Shown piece by piece: positions 41,624 to 51,036 of a stretch of DNA of 64,000 bases. Origin of the DNA: Bdellovibrionaceae bacterium UBA1609. GTDB taxonomy: Bacteria; Bdellovibrionota; Bdellovibrionia; Bdellovibrionales; UBA1609. The position numbers and the translations under genes are program-made. Within the stretch, counting starts at the first letter, position 1, and each line of letters opens with the position of its first letter. The stretch covers positions 124,001 through 188,000 of the forward strand of contig DCMZ01000008.1 in NCBI GenBank assembly GCA_002321895.1, read 5' to 3'. The notes beneath the pieces were generated by a model. It saw nothing but the letters and a program-made list of their open reading frames with translations. It made no database searches and was not told where the DNA came from.

Positions 41624-43942
41624 ATGAGTCGTTCAGTAAAGTTTTTTAGCTTTTTTTCCCTTACGGTGCTTGTATTGGCTGTTTTCGTTTATTTCAGTCA
41701 AACTTGGTTTCATTCTGAAGGTGAAGTCGCCTTCAACCCTGAAGATCATTATTCCAGCCAAATACAGCCGATTTTTGATGGAAAGTGTATTGCTTGCCAC
41801 TCTTGTTATAATTCCCCTTGTCAGCTTGACCTTACCAGTTTTGCAGGATTGTCCAGAGGAGCGAGTCATGTGAATCTTTACGACTTCCCTAAAATTGAGC
41901 CGAGAGAGCCGACAAGACTCTATACAGATGGTAATTCTGTAGAGGAGTGGAGAGAGAAAGGCTTTTACCCCGTGATAGGTAAAGATCCACATAATTTGCT
42001 TTTGAAGCTGATAACGGGGGTGCCGGGAATAGAGTCGGGTTTACAAAAGGAGTACGATGCTGAGTATCAGAGAATTTGCATAGACTCGACCAGTGAAGAC
42101 CAAATGGAGGAGTATCTGGAAAAGAACCCTGCGGGTCGGATGCCTTTGGGGTTTCCTCCTCTGAGTAGTGAAGAGGTTAAGACTTTGTCGATGTGGATGG
42201 CTGATGGAGCAAAAGGACCTGATGCAGCGGTTTTAGAGCGAATGCGGCTTGAAAGTACGGAGCTGAAACCCCTAATAGAAAAGTGGGAAAGCTTTTTTAA
42301 TGGTGAATCCCTAAAGCAAAAGATTACAGCACGTTATTTTTATGAGCATCTATTTTTGGCTCATTTGTATTTTGATGGATATCCAAATGTTTCTTTTAAA
42401 TTGGTGCGAGCACGAGAGCGAAACGGTGATATTAACGAAATAGGTACCAAGTTTCCATTTTCAGATCCTGAGCAACCTTTTTATTACCGATTGCGGCCTG
42501 TGACTAATACAATGACTCATAAGGTGCATATTCCCTTTCTCCTGTCGGATGCAAAATTTAAGTCCTGGAAGAAGGACTTTATTGACGAAAAATGGGCTGT
42601 TCTACCCAAGGAGATGCCTCCTTATGGGCCGGAAGGTTCAAACCCGTTTGAAACTTTTAAGTCTATACCTAGGCATGCCAGGTATAAGCTCTTTTTGGAT
42701 AACTCGGCCTACTTTATTATGACCTTCATTAAAGGTCCGGTTTGCCGAGGGCAGACGGCTTTAAATGTCATTAATGACCATTTTTGGGTATTGTTTCTCG
42801 ACCCTGATTCAGATCCTTTGGTGCAATCAGATGAGGTTTATAATGCGGTATCCAAACAGACTGAATTTCCGGCGAAGCTTGAAGGAGAGTTTGCTCCCTT
42901 AGAAGATTTTCGAGAGAAATACTGGCGGACTGTAAAAACAAAATTCTCGCATTTAAAGACTATGCAACCTTTGGATATAGAGTCTGTTTGGTCCGGGGAG
43001 AAATCAAATATAAATGCAAATATAACTGTGTTTCGCCATTTTGATAGCGCCACTGTTCTTCATGGATTGCTAGGCCGTACGCCTAAGACGATTTGGGTTT
43101 TGGATTATCATGTATTTGAAACCATCTATTATAATCTCTCTGCAGGATATAATGTTTTTGGTCCGCTTTTACATCAACTCAACTCTAGACTTTATATGGA
43201 AGTTTCAAGAGTCGCCTCTGAAGATTTGTTTCTCTCCTTTTTGCCTCAAGATAGCCGTATGAAAATGAGAGAATCATGGAATGCATCTGTTCCAGATCAA
43301 AAAGAATCACTCATGAAGTCCATGGCGGATTTGATCACAGGTGATGCTAGGGAAAAAATCACTAAGGAGCTAATTTTCGAAGGTCGAAATGTAAAATCAA
43401 AAGTCTCTTTTAAATCAACGAACTATAAAGAAGAACTATTAGATCGTCTGATAAAGGAAAGGTTTTCCGAAACTCAAAGTATGAGAAAAAAGATGAATGT
43501 GGAACTCTTTAGTGGATTGAACAAAGCTCCTGCTGAGATAGTACAGCATCTTCCCGACGCTATTTTAGTTTTAACGGGTACCAAAAAAGAATCAAAACTT
43601 TGGACGTTGATTCACAATAAGGATCATTACAATGTTTCAATGTTGCTTTTTGAGGATGATAGAAGAAGGCCGGAACGAGATTCTTTGGATATTATTGAGG
43701 GTGCCGGAGCTAGCTATGCGAACTTAATTATCGATCTTCGAGAAAAAGACATTGAAGCTTTTGTAATGCAAATGTTGAAGTTGAAGTCTAAATCTCAAGT
43801 TTGGAGTTTTATGCAACAGTATGGTCTTTCGCGGTCGGATGAAAAATTTTGGGAGATTTATAACGACGTATCTACTGAAGTGTACAATCCGGAAACGACA
43901 GAACGAGGGTATATTGATTTAAATAGATATTTGAATTTATAA
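41624..43942 (+). CDS. cti: Fatty acid cis/trans isomerase
   Basis: A 772-residue exported protein with an N-terminal signal or anchor (residues about 8-28) and the haem c site CIACHSCYNSPCQ, typical of Cti. The enzyme sits in the periplasm and changes cis unsaturated membrane fatty acids to trans, making the membrane stiffer under solvent or heat stress. Length and haem motif agree with Pseudomonas Cti. ATG 41624 has AAGGG five bases upstream. It follows the OmpR-type regulator, which suggests stress control. Confidence 0.93.
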   Translation: MSRSVKFFSFFSLTVLVLAVFVYFSQTWFHSEGEVAFNPEDHYSSQIQPIFDGKCIACHSCYNSPCQLDLTSFAGLSRGASHVNLYDFPKIEPREPTRLYTDGNSVEEWREKGFYPVIGKDPHNLLLKLITGVPGIESGLQKEYDAEYQRICIDSTSEDQMEEYLEKNPAGRMPLGFPPLSSEEVKTLSMWMADGAKGPDAAVLERMRLESTELKPLIEKWESFFNGESLKQKITARYFYEHLFLAHLYFDGYPNVSFKLVRARERNGDINEIGTKFPFSDPEQPFYYRLRPVTNTMTHKVHIPFLLSDAKFKSWKKDFIDEKWAVLPKEMPPYGPEGSNPFETFKSIPRHARYKLFLDNSAYFIMTFIKGPVCRGQTALNVINDHFWVLFLDPDSDPLVQSDEVYNAVSKQTEFPAKLEGEFAPLEDFREKYWRTVKTKFSHLKTMQPLDIESVWSGEKSNINANITVFRHFDSATVLHGLLGRTPKTIWVLDYHVFETIYYNLSAGYNVFGPLLHQLNSRLYMEVSRVASEDLFLSFLPQDSRMKMRESWNASVPDQKESLMKSMADLITGDAREKITKELIFEGRNVKSKVSFKSTNYKEELLDRLIKERFSETQSMRKKMNVELFSGLNKAPAEIVQHLPDAILVLTGTKKESKLWTLIHNKDHYNVSMLLFEDDRRRPERDSLDIIEGAGASYANLIIDLREKDIEAFVMQMLKLKSKSQVWSFMQQYGLSRSDEKFWEIYNDVSTEVYNPETTERGYIDLNRYLNL

Positions 43943-43968
43943 AAAAAGGCTCATGATATACATGAGCC
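43941..43968 (-). terminator. Bidirectional hairpin between cti and beta-barrel gene
   Basis: Perfect 8-bp stem (43948-43955 with 43961-43968) and a five-base loop. On the minus strand seven T follow it, making a good terminator for the gene at 43991; on the plus strand it follows cti directly. Confidence 0.85.
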
Positions 43969-43990
43969 CCAGATATAATTTATTTAGATC

Positions 43991-44590
43991 TTATAAATCA
44001 ATTTTAACACCAGCCAAGGCTGAAACTTGGTCTGCATTTTCATCTTCGGCGTCATCAAGGATTTTCGAATATCGTCCTTCAACAAATACTCCAGATTTGT
44101 CATTTACAGCAAAGTTTAGAGTCAAAGCGGCATCTAGCCCATATTCAACATCGTCGTCGGCTGAGGTTTCGATAGATCCAATTTCAGTATCGCCAATGTC
44201 TAAGGACGTTTTTGAATCACCTGTTTTGAAGGCTAAAAATGGTCCCGCTGCGACGGATAGATAGTCTGTAGCCCAGAATCTAGCCATTACCGGAACATGA
44301 AGCCGACTCACTTCTTGCACCAAGCGTGCGCCTGCGGCTTCAGCTTCGTACTGTCGGTTAACAGCTAATACGCCGGTTTCAATACCAAAGTTGTCATTGA
44401 TTCCAGCTTCAACAAAGACTCCGGCACCAAAATTCATTTCATTTTCCTCTTTATTTTCCTCAACTTCACTGACTTTATCATTCGCAACTCCAGTAATGGA
44501 TAGAACTAGGGATCCCGCTCCATCTTCATTGGCTTGGGCTAGGCCTGTAAGGCCGACTATAGATATAATTGTCACTGCAATTTTTAACAT
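43991..44590 (-). CDS. Outer-membrane beta-barrel protein
   Basis: A signal peptide (to ANA-like site near residue 20) is followed by alternating amphipathic strands with frequent Gly and aromatic girdle residues, and the protein ends in AGVKIDL, as in small outer-membrane barrels (OmpA-type or OMP_b-brl families). At 199 residues it would form an eight-strand barrel. The exact family is not clear. It is alone on its strand, with a terminator behind. Confidence 0.75.
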   Translation of the reverse strand: MLKIAVTIISIVGLTGLAQANEDGAGSLVLSITGVANDKVSEVEENKEENEMNFGAGVFVEAGINDNFGIETGVLAVNRQYEAEAAGARLVQEVSRLHVPVMARFWATDYLSVAAGPFLAFKTGDSKTSLDIGDTEIGSIETSADDDVEYGLDAALTLNFAVNDKSGVFVEGRYSKILDDAEDENADQVSALAGVKIDL

Positions 44591-44664
44591 TTAATTCTCC
44601 TTATTAATTTTTATTAGGTCTTTTTTTGAAAGGTGGAGGGTAAATCCAACATTTCTATTTATCA

Positions 44665-45087
44665 TTAATAGTAATAACTTCGTGCTTTAGTGAATTCAGA
44701 CTCTAGAACATTCATTTTACTTAAAAATGAATTTTTCTCGTTTTGCCAATCTTTGGCTTCTACTCGCCTCAAGTCAGCAAGTTCATGCCTTATTGACGTC
44801 AATTGATCGATAGAGGAATCAACATGTGCTTTAGCATCTTCTTGCTTAATCTTCTCAATCTTACTATTCGACTTTTTCATCGCAAACAAGTCATTGGCTA
44901 TGTCATCGAGACGCGCCTCACTTTTGTCGATGAATTCGCTTTTTCTTTCGCCCCAATCATCCTGAGTTTGACCGAGTGCCTCTTTAAACTCTTCTTTGAA
45001 ATGGGATTTAGTTCCTGTGGAAGTACATCCAGTGCCTGCCAGTATAGAAATTATGCCGATAGAAATTAACTTATTTGAAAGCTTCAT
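44665..45087 (-). CDS. Coiled-coil lipoprotein
   Basis: A lipoprotein signal with GTGC lipobox is followed by a long charged helix (residues about 30-135) with heptad-like spacing, so the mature protein is probably a coiled coil. It resembles the lipoprotein at 45573 in build, though not clearly in sequence. It may link layers of the envelope. It has no recognised family. Confidence 0.75.
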   Translation of the reverse strand: MKLSNKLISIGIISILAGTGCTSTGTKSHFKEEFKEALGQTQDDWGERKSEFIDKSEARLDDIANDLFAMKKSNSKIEKIKQEDAKAHVDSSIDQLTSIRHELADLRRVEAKDWQNEKNSFLSKMNVLESEFTKARSYYY

Positions 45088-45116
45088 GAGTCCTCTTCCT
45101 TTGTTAATATTTAAAT

Positions 45117-45296
45117 TTAGTTGAGTGCTTCATCGCCCTTTTTAGTAAGTCTAAATAAAAGGGAGACAACAAAGAGCGTGATAAATACGAAAAATAGAAT
45201 TTTTGCAATCCCAGCGGAAGCGGCGGCAATACCCCCAAATCCAAATACGGCAGCAATGAGCGCAAAAATGAAGAAAAATAGTGACCAACTTAACAT
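45117..45296 (-). CDS. DUF1328 small membrane protein
   Basis: Translates to MLSWSLFFFIFALIAAVFGF followed by GGIAAASAGIAKILFFVFITLF and a short charged tail. The GFGGIAxAxAGIAKILFF pattern is that of DUF1328 (YtjA-like), a small two-helix protein of unknown role that often accompanies stress genes. It is 59 residues long. AAGGA lies before the ATG. It is divergent to the coiled-coil lipoprotein at 45573, and its stop is 29 bases from the next gene on its strand. Confidence 0.85.
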   Translation of the reverse strand: MLSWSLFFFIFALIAAVFGFGGIAAASAGIAKILFFVFITLFVVSLLFRLTKKGDEALN

Positions 45297-45396
45297 TATG
45301 TTTTCCTTTCGTGGTTTTATGTAAGTATTCGTTCGTTAACTTGTTTCCTAGGTTATCGATGGGCCTACTTTTTTGCTTCTCAAGTTTTTGGAATAA

Positions 45397-45416
45397 ATGT
45401 GAATCATTGTTCACAT
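45397..45416. promoter_or_regulatory. 20-bp inverted repeat between divergent genes
   Basis: ATGTGAA at 45397-45403 and TTCACAT at 45410-45416 form a perfect 7-6-7 inverted repeat between the DUF1328 gene and the lipoprotein at 45573. It resembles a CRP-type half site, but the spacer between TGTGA and TCACA is eight, not six. A regulator binding here could control both genes. Confidence 0.45.
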
Positions 45417-45572
45417 AAAATGAAAATGGGCAGATGGAATATTGATGAAATTTGTAGGTTTCTACACAACCTCTTAACTGGTCCTGAAAGCTCTCAGAAC
45501 GCATCTGGAGTATCCTGAACAGGAATTATTAACGATCCCTACGGGGTCAACATCATCAAAAGGAGATAATCT

Positions 45573-45971
45573 ATGAGTAACCTTATGAAGAACCTAACTG
45601 TAGTACTGTGTGGCCTTGGTCTAGTGGTTGGAGCAACTGCCTGTTCTAATAGCCAGGAATCTTCAGCGGATAAGAGTTATTCTTCTGAAGTTAAAGAAGA
45701 ATATAAGGATTTCAAAGCGGCCATGAGCGCAAAATTAGAAAAAGTAGATGATAAAATAGAAGAGCTTCAAGAGAAAGCAAAGGAAGAGACTGAAGATGCC
45801 AAAGAGGCAATGACTCCACAGATAGATAGTTTGAAAGAAATGCGAGAAGAAATCGGTGATAAACTAGAAGACTTGAAGGATTCTAGTAAGGACTCTTATG
45901 CTGATCTTAAGCTAAATATTGAGCATAAGTATGAAACTTTAGAAAATGAAGTCGAAAAAGTTTTTAATTAA
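45573..45971 (+). CDS. Coiled-coil lipoprotein
   Basis: The signal ends in ATAC, so Cys24 would be acylated. The rest (about residues 40-132) is highly charged with regular helix repeats, a predicted coiled coil. AAGGAG precedes the ATG. It resembles the lipoprotein at 44665 in layout: short signal, lipobox, then one long helix. It is likely an envelope spacer or anchor, but no family is known. Confidence 0.75.
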   Translation: MSNLMKNLTVVLCGLGLVVGATACSNSQESSADKSYSSEVKEEYKDFKAAMSAKLEKVDDKIEELQEKAKEETEDAKEAMTPQIDSLKEMREEIGDKLEDLKDSSKDSYADLKLNIEHKYETLENEVEKVFN

Positions 45972-46030
45972 TTAGAAGAGTATTTTTCATAACACAGCTG
46001 GCTTTTGTCACCTGTTAGCACAGATTGCAG

Positions 46031-46055
46031 ATCCCCCGGGTTCCCTGGGGGATTT
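46031..46055 (+). terminator. Terminator after lipoprotein gene
   Basis: Stem 46031-46037 with 46047-46053 (ATCCCCC / GGGGGAT) then TTCT. It separates the lipoprotein from mscS. Confidence 0.65.
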
Positions 46056-46087
46056 CTAATAAAACGATTTAGTTAGATAAGGAGTAC

Positions 46088-46999
46088 ATGGTGGATATTG
46101 GCATAGATAGTGCCTGGAAAATATTAACTGAGGAAATCGAAGCTTGGTTTGAAATGGCGGTGAAAGGGATTCCAAATTTTGTTGCCGCTTTGGTTGTAAT
46201 GTTCTTGTTTGTTTTACTCGCCAAGTTAGTCAAGAGTATGGTCAAGAAATGGGTCCCGAAAATATTGGATAATCGTGCGGCATCCAATCTCATACAAACG
46301 GTATCCTATTTTCTCGTTATTCTCGCGGGTCTTTTTGTTTCATTAGGTATTTTGGAGCTTGAAAAGACGGTGACCTCACTGCTAGCAGGTGCTGGTGTTG
46401 TGGGTCTTGCTCTGGGCTTTGCATTTCAAGAGATTGCTTCAAACTTCGTTTCAGGAATATTTATAGCATTTAGGCATCCCTATCAAATCGGAGACATAGT
46501 AGAAATTGATGGGTTTCTTGGAGAGGTGACTGACATTTCATTGCGTACTTCAAGTATCATGACTTTCCAGGGTCTGGAGGTTTTGATTCCCAATAAATAC
46601 ATGTTTACCAAGCCATTTATCAATTACACAACCACGCCTAGACGGAGAGTCGATATCGAAGTGGGAGTTTCCTATGGTGATGACCTAAGGTCCATTGAGT
46701 CTATGGTAAAGGATGCATTGAATAATGTGGAAGGTCGAATTAAATCAAATCCTGTAGAGGTGTTTTTTAAAGAGTTTGGTAGTAGTTCAATCAATTTTGT
46801 CGCTAGGTTTTGGATTGAATATCCTGGAGATAACTACTTTTTAAAGTCTCGACATGAAGCGATTATTGCAATCAAAGAAGCTTTTGACGAAAACGATGTC
46901 ACTATTCCTTTTCCAATCAGAACGTTGGACTTCGGGATAAAGGGTGGCGAGAATTTAAGTAAGCCACTTGCAGAGACTTTTACAAATGGCCATGCTTAA
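46088..46999 (+). CDS. MscS-type mechanosensitive channel
   Basis: A 303-residue small MscS: three membrane helices in the first 130 residues, the pore helix with the GLALGFAFQEI pattern, and the beta domain (GDIVEIDGFLGEV, VLIPNKYMF). It opens under membrane tension and releases small ions on osmotic downshift. AAGGAG ends three bases before ATG 46088; GTG 46091 has better spacing, so the start may be one codon later. It lies within an envelope-stress group. Confidence 0.93.
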   Translation: MVDIGIDSAWKILTEEIEAWFEMAVKGIPNFVAALVVMFLFVLLAKLVKSMVKKWVPKILDNRAASNLIQTVSYFLVILAGLFVSLGILELEKTVTSLLAGAGVVGLALGFAFQEIASNFVSGIFIAFRHPYQIGDIVEIDGFLGEVTDISLRTSSIMTFQGLEVLIPNKYMFTKPFINYTTTPRRRVDIEVGVSYGDDLRSIESMVKDALNNVEGRIKSNPVEVFFKEFGSSSINFVARFWIEYPGDNYFLKSRHEAIIAIKEAFDENDVTIPFPIRTLDFGIKGGENLSKPLAETFTNGHA

Positions 47000-47008
47000 T
47001 AGTAAGTT

Positions 47009-49009
47009 TTAATCCAGAAGTGGAGTTTCTGGACCTAAAAGTGTTTTGGGGTAGAGAATGTTATCTTTCGGAGATAACTTGTTACCCCATGAGCCTTTCT
47101 CAAAGTAGGACTGAAAGTCTAACCCATTGTCGGTTTTTGATTTGAAGCTCCCAGAAATATAGAGGCCTCCAGCTCCAAACATCTTTCTTAAGTCATCAAT
47201 ACTTGGAGAGTATTTATTTACAGTGGAGAGGAGGTCTTTGAATTTCCAAATCTTATCATCAATATTGTCTGCAGATTTGTATTTTCGAAAGTATCTCATT
47301 AGCTTTGAAATACATCTTTTAGCTTTCGTTGTTAGCCTACGGCTATCATCTTTTATGCAGATGTCTTCGAAAAGTGGTTCCGCATCTCTTTTAGAGAACC
47401 CATCAAGATAGTAGAAAGATTCAGGAAAAACCTTCATTGTTACCTTAATTTTCATTGGTCCTCTGAGCTGTCCACTTTTAACCAGAGCCTTTAACTCATC
47501 TCCAAAGTAAGTGAAGTCTTCGATGAAAGCGATGGCTCTTTTACGATATTTTTTCTTATTATGAGTTTTATATGCAAAGAATTCTTGCGTCATTCTTCCT
47601 TCGCTATTCTCGCCATCGTAATTTCTTTCGTATTCCAAACTGGAAGTCTTTTTAAGTGAATATTTATAGTCGTTAAAAAAGTCGAAACCAATGGAGCTTT
47701 GAAAGGTCATGTCCCAAAGGGCACCTTTCCATCCTTTAGTGAATTTCAAATCACTGGTAGAATGATCTACTACAAATCGATCTTCTTCGCCTGGTATTAG
47801 AAGTCTAGATTGGGAGCTCTCGGTGGAGGAGGCGTTACCCCAATTGAAAATTCTGAAATTCTTAGTTTTAGTTGTAGCGGACGTATACTGCTTTATATCT
47901 AAATAGGGATACAGGATTTGATCTAACTTCTTAAAGTGGAGAAGGTCTGCAAGAGCTCTTGAAACGGGAGTGGAAGAGGTAAAGTGTATTCGGTCATCAA
48001 TTCCAAAGGACAGATGTGCAGATTCTGTTTCTGTCTTTTCCATATGGTACTCAAAACTAAGCAAGGTCAGTTTCAAAATATTGAAGAAGTCTAATTTCAA
48101 TCCTAGCTCTGCCCCTACGCTTGTTGATTTGGAGTTAGAAGTTTTTACTTTTAAAAACTCACCCGTAGCAACAATATCACTTTCCGCCAGAGACCGAAGT
48201 TCCACCTGAGACATTTTCTCTGCTTTTACAAGAACTCCAGCAGTAAGCTCTAGCCCATATTTTAAAGGTACATCTGCTAGTGCTCCTGCGTAGAATCCCA
48301 TAAAATCTGTTTTGGTCAAAACTTCATTGGGATACATTAGGTCGGCTCGAGGCTCTACAAAATTAAGAAAGCCAAGAAGAAGTTTGTCGAACTGACCATT
48401 AATACCTTCATCATATGAATCTACGTAGTATTTGTATTCATAAACTCTATGGAACTGTAAGCCAGCAAAGGCTCCTAATTGGGCTTCGCCGATATCGACG
48501 ATTCCATTTTCATTCATTTCTCTTAAAAAGGTTTGAGCATCTATGGCGATGACCAGTTGGTCACTCACCACCCAGCGTTCATTATTAGGGCCAGGAACCA
48601 CTTCACGGTCGGTGTAAACAGTGTATTGTCCCATGGGTTTCTGCCACTGGAGGCCATTGTAGTTTTTTACACCCAGGTTAAATTGTTTGCCTCTCTCCCA
48701 AAGTAGCTGTCGTTGTTCATCGCGAATAATAGAAAAGTCTCGGCCCAGGTAATCTCTGATTTCTTGCATAAGAGGACTCTCGAGATCGTTAATGGGTTGG
48801 TCTCCAAAAAGTGAGCTCTTAGAGTAAACATTTTTTTCATTGAGAATTTGTGCTTTTTTACTGGGGGCAAGGCTAGGGGATTCAGAAACAGACTGAACTC
48901 GATATTTGTTTATAGCATCTTTATCAATTTGAAAGTTTTTAAACTCATAGTCAGTTGCCGAAGCCACTGTCGAAATGAGTATTACAGCGATGGACAAAAT
49001 TGTCTTCAT
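47009..49009 (-). CDS. Large exported protein, possible beta-barrel
   Basis: A 666-residue exported protein. ATG 49009 (MKTILSIAV) has AAGGAG upstream and begins a clear signal peptide. The mature part has many alternating hydrophobic/polar strands (FMGFYAGALADVPLKYGLELTAGVL), long charged linkers and four cysteines near residues 560-595. I see no known domain; an outer-membrane barrel or surface-anchored protein is possible. It converges on mscS with nine bases between the stops. Confidence 0.65.
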   Translation of the reverse strand: MKTILSIAVILISTVASATDYEFKNFQIDKDAINKYRVQSVSESPSLAPSKKAQILNEKNVYSKSSLFGDQPINDLESPLMQEIRDYLGRDFSIIRDEQRQLLWERGKQFNLGVKNYNGLQWQKPMGQYTVYTDREVVPGPNNERWVVSDQLVIAIDAQTFLREMNENGIVDIGEAQLGAFAGLQFHRVYEYKYYVDSYDEGINGQFDKLLLGFLNFVEPRADLMYPNEVLTKTDFMGFYAGALADVPLKYGLELTAGVLVKAEKMSQVELRSLAESDIVATGEFLKVKTSNSKSTSVGAELGLKLDFFNILKLTLLSFEYHMEKTETESAHLSFGIDDRIHFTSSTPVSRALADLLHFKKLDQILYPYLDIKQYTSATTKTKNFRIFNWGNASSTESSQSRLLIPGEEDRFVVDHSTSDLKFTKGWKGALWDMTFQSSIGFDFFNDYKYSLKKTSSLEYERNYDGENSEGRMTQEFFAYKTHNKKKYRKRAIAFIEDFTYFGDELKALVKSGQLRGPMKIKVTMKVFPESFYYLDGFSKRDAEPLFEDICIKDDSRRLTTKAKRCISKLMRYFRKYKSADNIDDKIWKFKDLLSTVNKYSPSIDDLRKMFGAGGLYISGSFKSKTDNGLDFQSYFEKGSWGNKLSPKDNILYPKTLLGPETPLLD

Positions 49010-49280
49010 CGTTCTCTCCTTTGCTGTACCTATTAACCACCTATCCAACTCTTCGACAGTCCCGACCAAAGCTTTAGGGCAAAAGTCCTGAAAGATCGGT
49101 TATTTAGCAAAAAACAGGGAAGTTGGATTTTAGTGTAAAAAATATGGTGAATCGCGTTTCAAAAGGGATGCGAATGTTATGAGAAAAATGATGATCCTTT
49201 TTACGCCGTCTCTGTTTGAGAATGGCTTAGGAGCCGTGGTTCCACTTGCTTTTGTCGTCGGTATGGACCAAATTGGGGCT

Positions 49281-50318
49281 ATGAATGCAAACCAGTTTGG
49301 CCGAATTTTTAAGATGACTTCCTTTGGTGAAAGCCATGGTCCCGCCATGGGTGTGGTCGTTGATGGATGCCCTTCTGGTGTGGTTTTCGATGATGCTCTA
49401 TTGCAATTGAGTTTAGAATTAAGACGCCCGGGTCAAAGTGATGTGGTTTCTTCACGAAATGAGTTGGATAAGGCTCGAGTTTTGAGTGGTGTTTTTGAGG
49501 GGAAAACATTAGGAACCCCCATTGCCATTGTCGTTGAAAACAAAGATCAAAGGTCGAAAGACTATGACGACATTAAAAGTAATCCTCGAACCGGTCACGC
49601 TGATGATGTTTGGCAAAGCAAGTTTAGTCATGTGGATCATAGAGGAGGAGGCCGGTCTTCGGGAAGGGAAACTCTTTCTAGAGTCATTGCTGGGGCCATC
49701 GCCGAAATGCTGATTCGACACATTGATAGTGAAATTCAAGTGGTGGCCTATACTAGTTCTGTGGGAGATTTAAGGCTCACTGATGTTCAAGTTCAACAGT
49801 TTATTGAACAGTCAGGTCTGCAAGACTTAGTGCTATCTTCTAAGGTTCGATGTCCTGATAGAGAATTATCAAATTCTATTGAGAGCCGATTGTTGGAAGC
49901 GAAGAGTAATGGTGAAAGCTTTGGCGGACAGGTAACTTTGCAGGCTCTAGGGCTTCCAAAAGGGCTTGGCGAGCCGGTGTTTGCGAAATTGAAAAGTGAG
50001 CTAGCAGCTGGTTTTATGTCAGTGGGAGCCACTAATGGTGTGGAGTTTGGTTCTGGTTTTAAAGGATCCACTTTGCCTGGTACCGAATTTCATCAAGACT
50101 CTTTGTCGCCCCTATATGGTGGCTTGCGTGGAGGAATGAGTACTGGTGAGCCACTGATAGCGCGTGTGGCATTTAAACCGACAAGTTCCGTGATGGATGT
50201 GGCTAAAAAAGGGAGACATGATCCTTGTATCGTGCCGAGGGCCACTTCTGTGATTCGTGCGATGGCGCTCATCACAATTGCGGACATGCTATTAATGAGA
50301 AGATTGAATCAGGCCTGA
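49281..50318 (+). CDS. aroC: Chorismate synthase
   Basis: Has the AroC signatures: FGESHGPAMG near the start, RTGHADDVW and DHRGGGRSSGRETLSRV. It binds reduced FMN and makes chorismate from EPSP, the last shikimate step. ATG 49281 (MNANQFGRIF) fits the usual family N-terminus and gives 345 residues; the upstream ATG at 49179 adds 34 residues that do not look like AroC. No strong ribosome site is seen for 49281. It is apart from aroBAKDE but beside the DAHP synthase gene and converges on menG by ten bases. Confidence 0.95.
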   Translation: MNANQFGRIFKMTSFGESHGPAMGVVVDGCPSGVVFDDALLQLSLELRRPGQSDVVSSRNELDKARVLSGVFEGKTLGTPIAIVVENKDQRSKDYDDIKSNPRTGHADDVWQSKFSHVDHRGGGRSSGRETLSRVIAGAIAEMLIRHIDSEIQVVAYTSSVGDLRLTDVQVQQFIEQSGLQDLVLSSKVRCPDRELSNSIESRLLEAKSNGESFGGQVTLQALGLPKGLGEPVFAKLKSELAAGFMSVGATNGVEFGSGFKGSTLPGTEFHQDSLSPLYGGLRGGMSTGEPLIARVAFKPTSSVMDVAKKGRHDPCIVPRATSVIRAMALITIADMLLMRRLNQA

Positions 50319-51028
50319 AGTGGCTTTTTTGCTGAGTAAATAAAGCTCGCTCCACCCATTAGACTCTTATAACTAAGGTCTTCTAAAAGTGCAGTGGCTT
50401 CCATAAGTTTTAAAAAATCTTTGCGACTTGGGAACTTACCAGAAGATTGATTTAAATACTCATAAGCTTTTCGGTTACCACCGATCCAGCCGCCAATTCT
50501 TGGAACAATCCACTTGAAATAGAGATTGATCATAGGTTGTAAAACTGGATTTCGTGTATCGCCAGTTTCAAGGACTACTAATTTTCCTCCAGGCTTAAGA
50601 GCTCGAGCCATTTCAGAAAGGGCTTTCACTGGATCAGAGACATTCCGAATACCATAACCAATACTTACTATATCAAAGGTGTTGTCTTCATACGGTAAAT
50701 CAGTAGCATCGGCCCATTCAAATTGGATTTCTAGATTTAGTTTTTTGGCTTTCTCAGGGGCGCAAGCCAACATCTCTTTGCAAAAATCAGAGCCAATGAC
50801 TTTTCCATTGGGGCCAACGACTTTAGCAAATTCGATCGCAAGATCACCAGTGCCGGTGGCACAATCTAAAACTGACATACCCGGTTTCGCATTAGCAGAT
50901 TCAATCAGAGCTTTTCTCCATGATCCCACCATTCCCATAGTTATGGCCTCATTGGCCTGGTCATAGTTGGAAGCAATGCTACTAAATGTATTTTGAATAA
51001 ATTCCGGGTCGGGTCCTTTTACTTGCAT
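50309..51028 (-). CDS. menG: Demethylmenaquinone methyltransferase
   Basis: A 239-residue methyltransferase of the UbiE/MenG family. SAM motif LDCATGTGDLA, motif DATDLPYEDNTFD, and GYGIRNV are all present. It methylates the ring of demethylmenaquinone, the last step of menaquinone synthesis; with men genes near it and no ubi genes in view, the MenG role is most likely. It overlaps the end of aroC and follows the DAHP synthase gene on its strand with nine bases between. Confidence 0.94.
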   Translation of the reverse strand: MQVKGPDPEFIQNTFSSIASNYDQANEAITMGMVGSWRKALIESANAKPGMSVLDCATGTGDLAIEFAKVVGPNGKVIGSDFCKEMLACAPEKAKKLNLEIQFEWADATDLPYEDNTFDIVSIGYGIRNVSDPVKALSEMARALKPGGKLVVLETGDTRNPVLQPMINLYFKWIVPRIGGWIGGNRKAYEYLNQSSGKFPSRKDFLKLMEATALLEDLSYKSLMGGASFIYSAKKPLQA

Positions 51029-51036
51029 AATTGGCC

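Noticed and set aside
45397..45416. Standard CRP site
   Set aside because: The spacer between TGTGA and TCACA is eight bases, not six.
49179..49280. Extended N-terminus of aroC
   Set aside because: The added 34 residues are not like any AroC start, and the family begins at ATG 49281.
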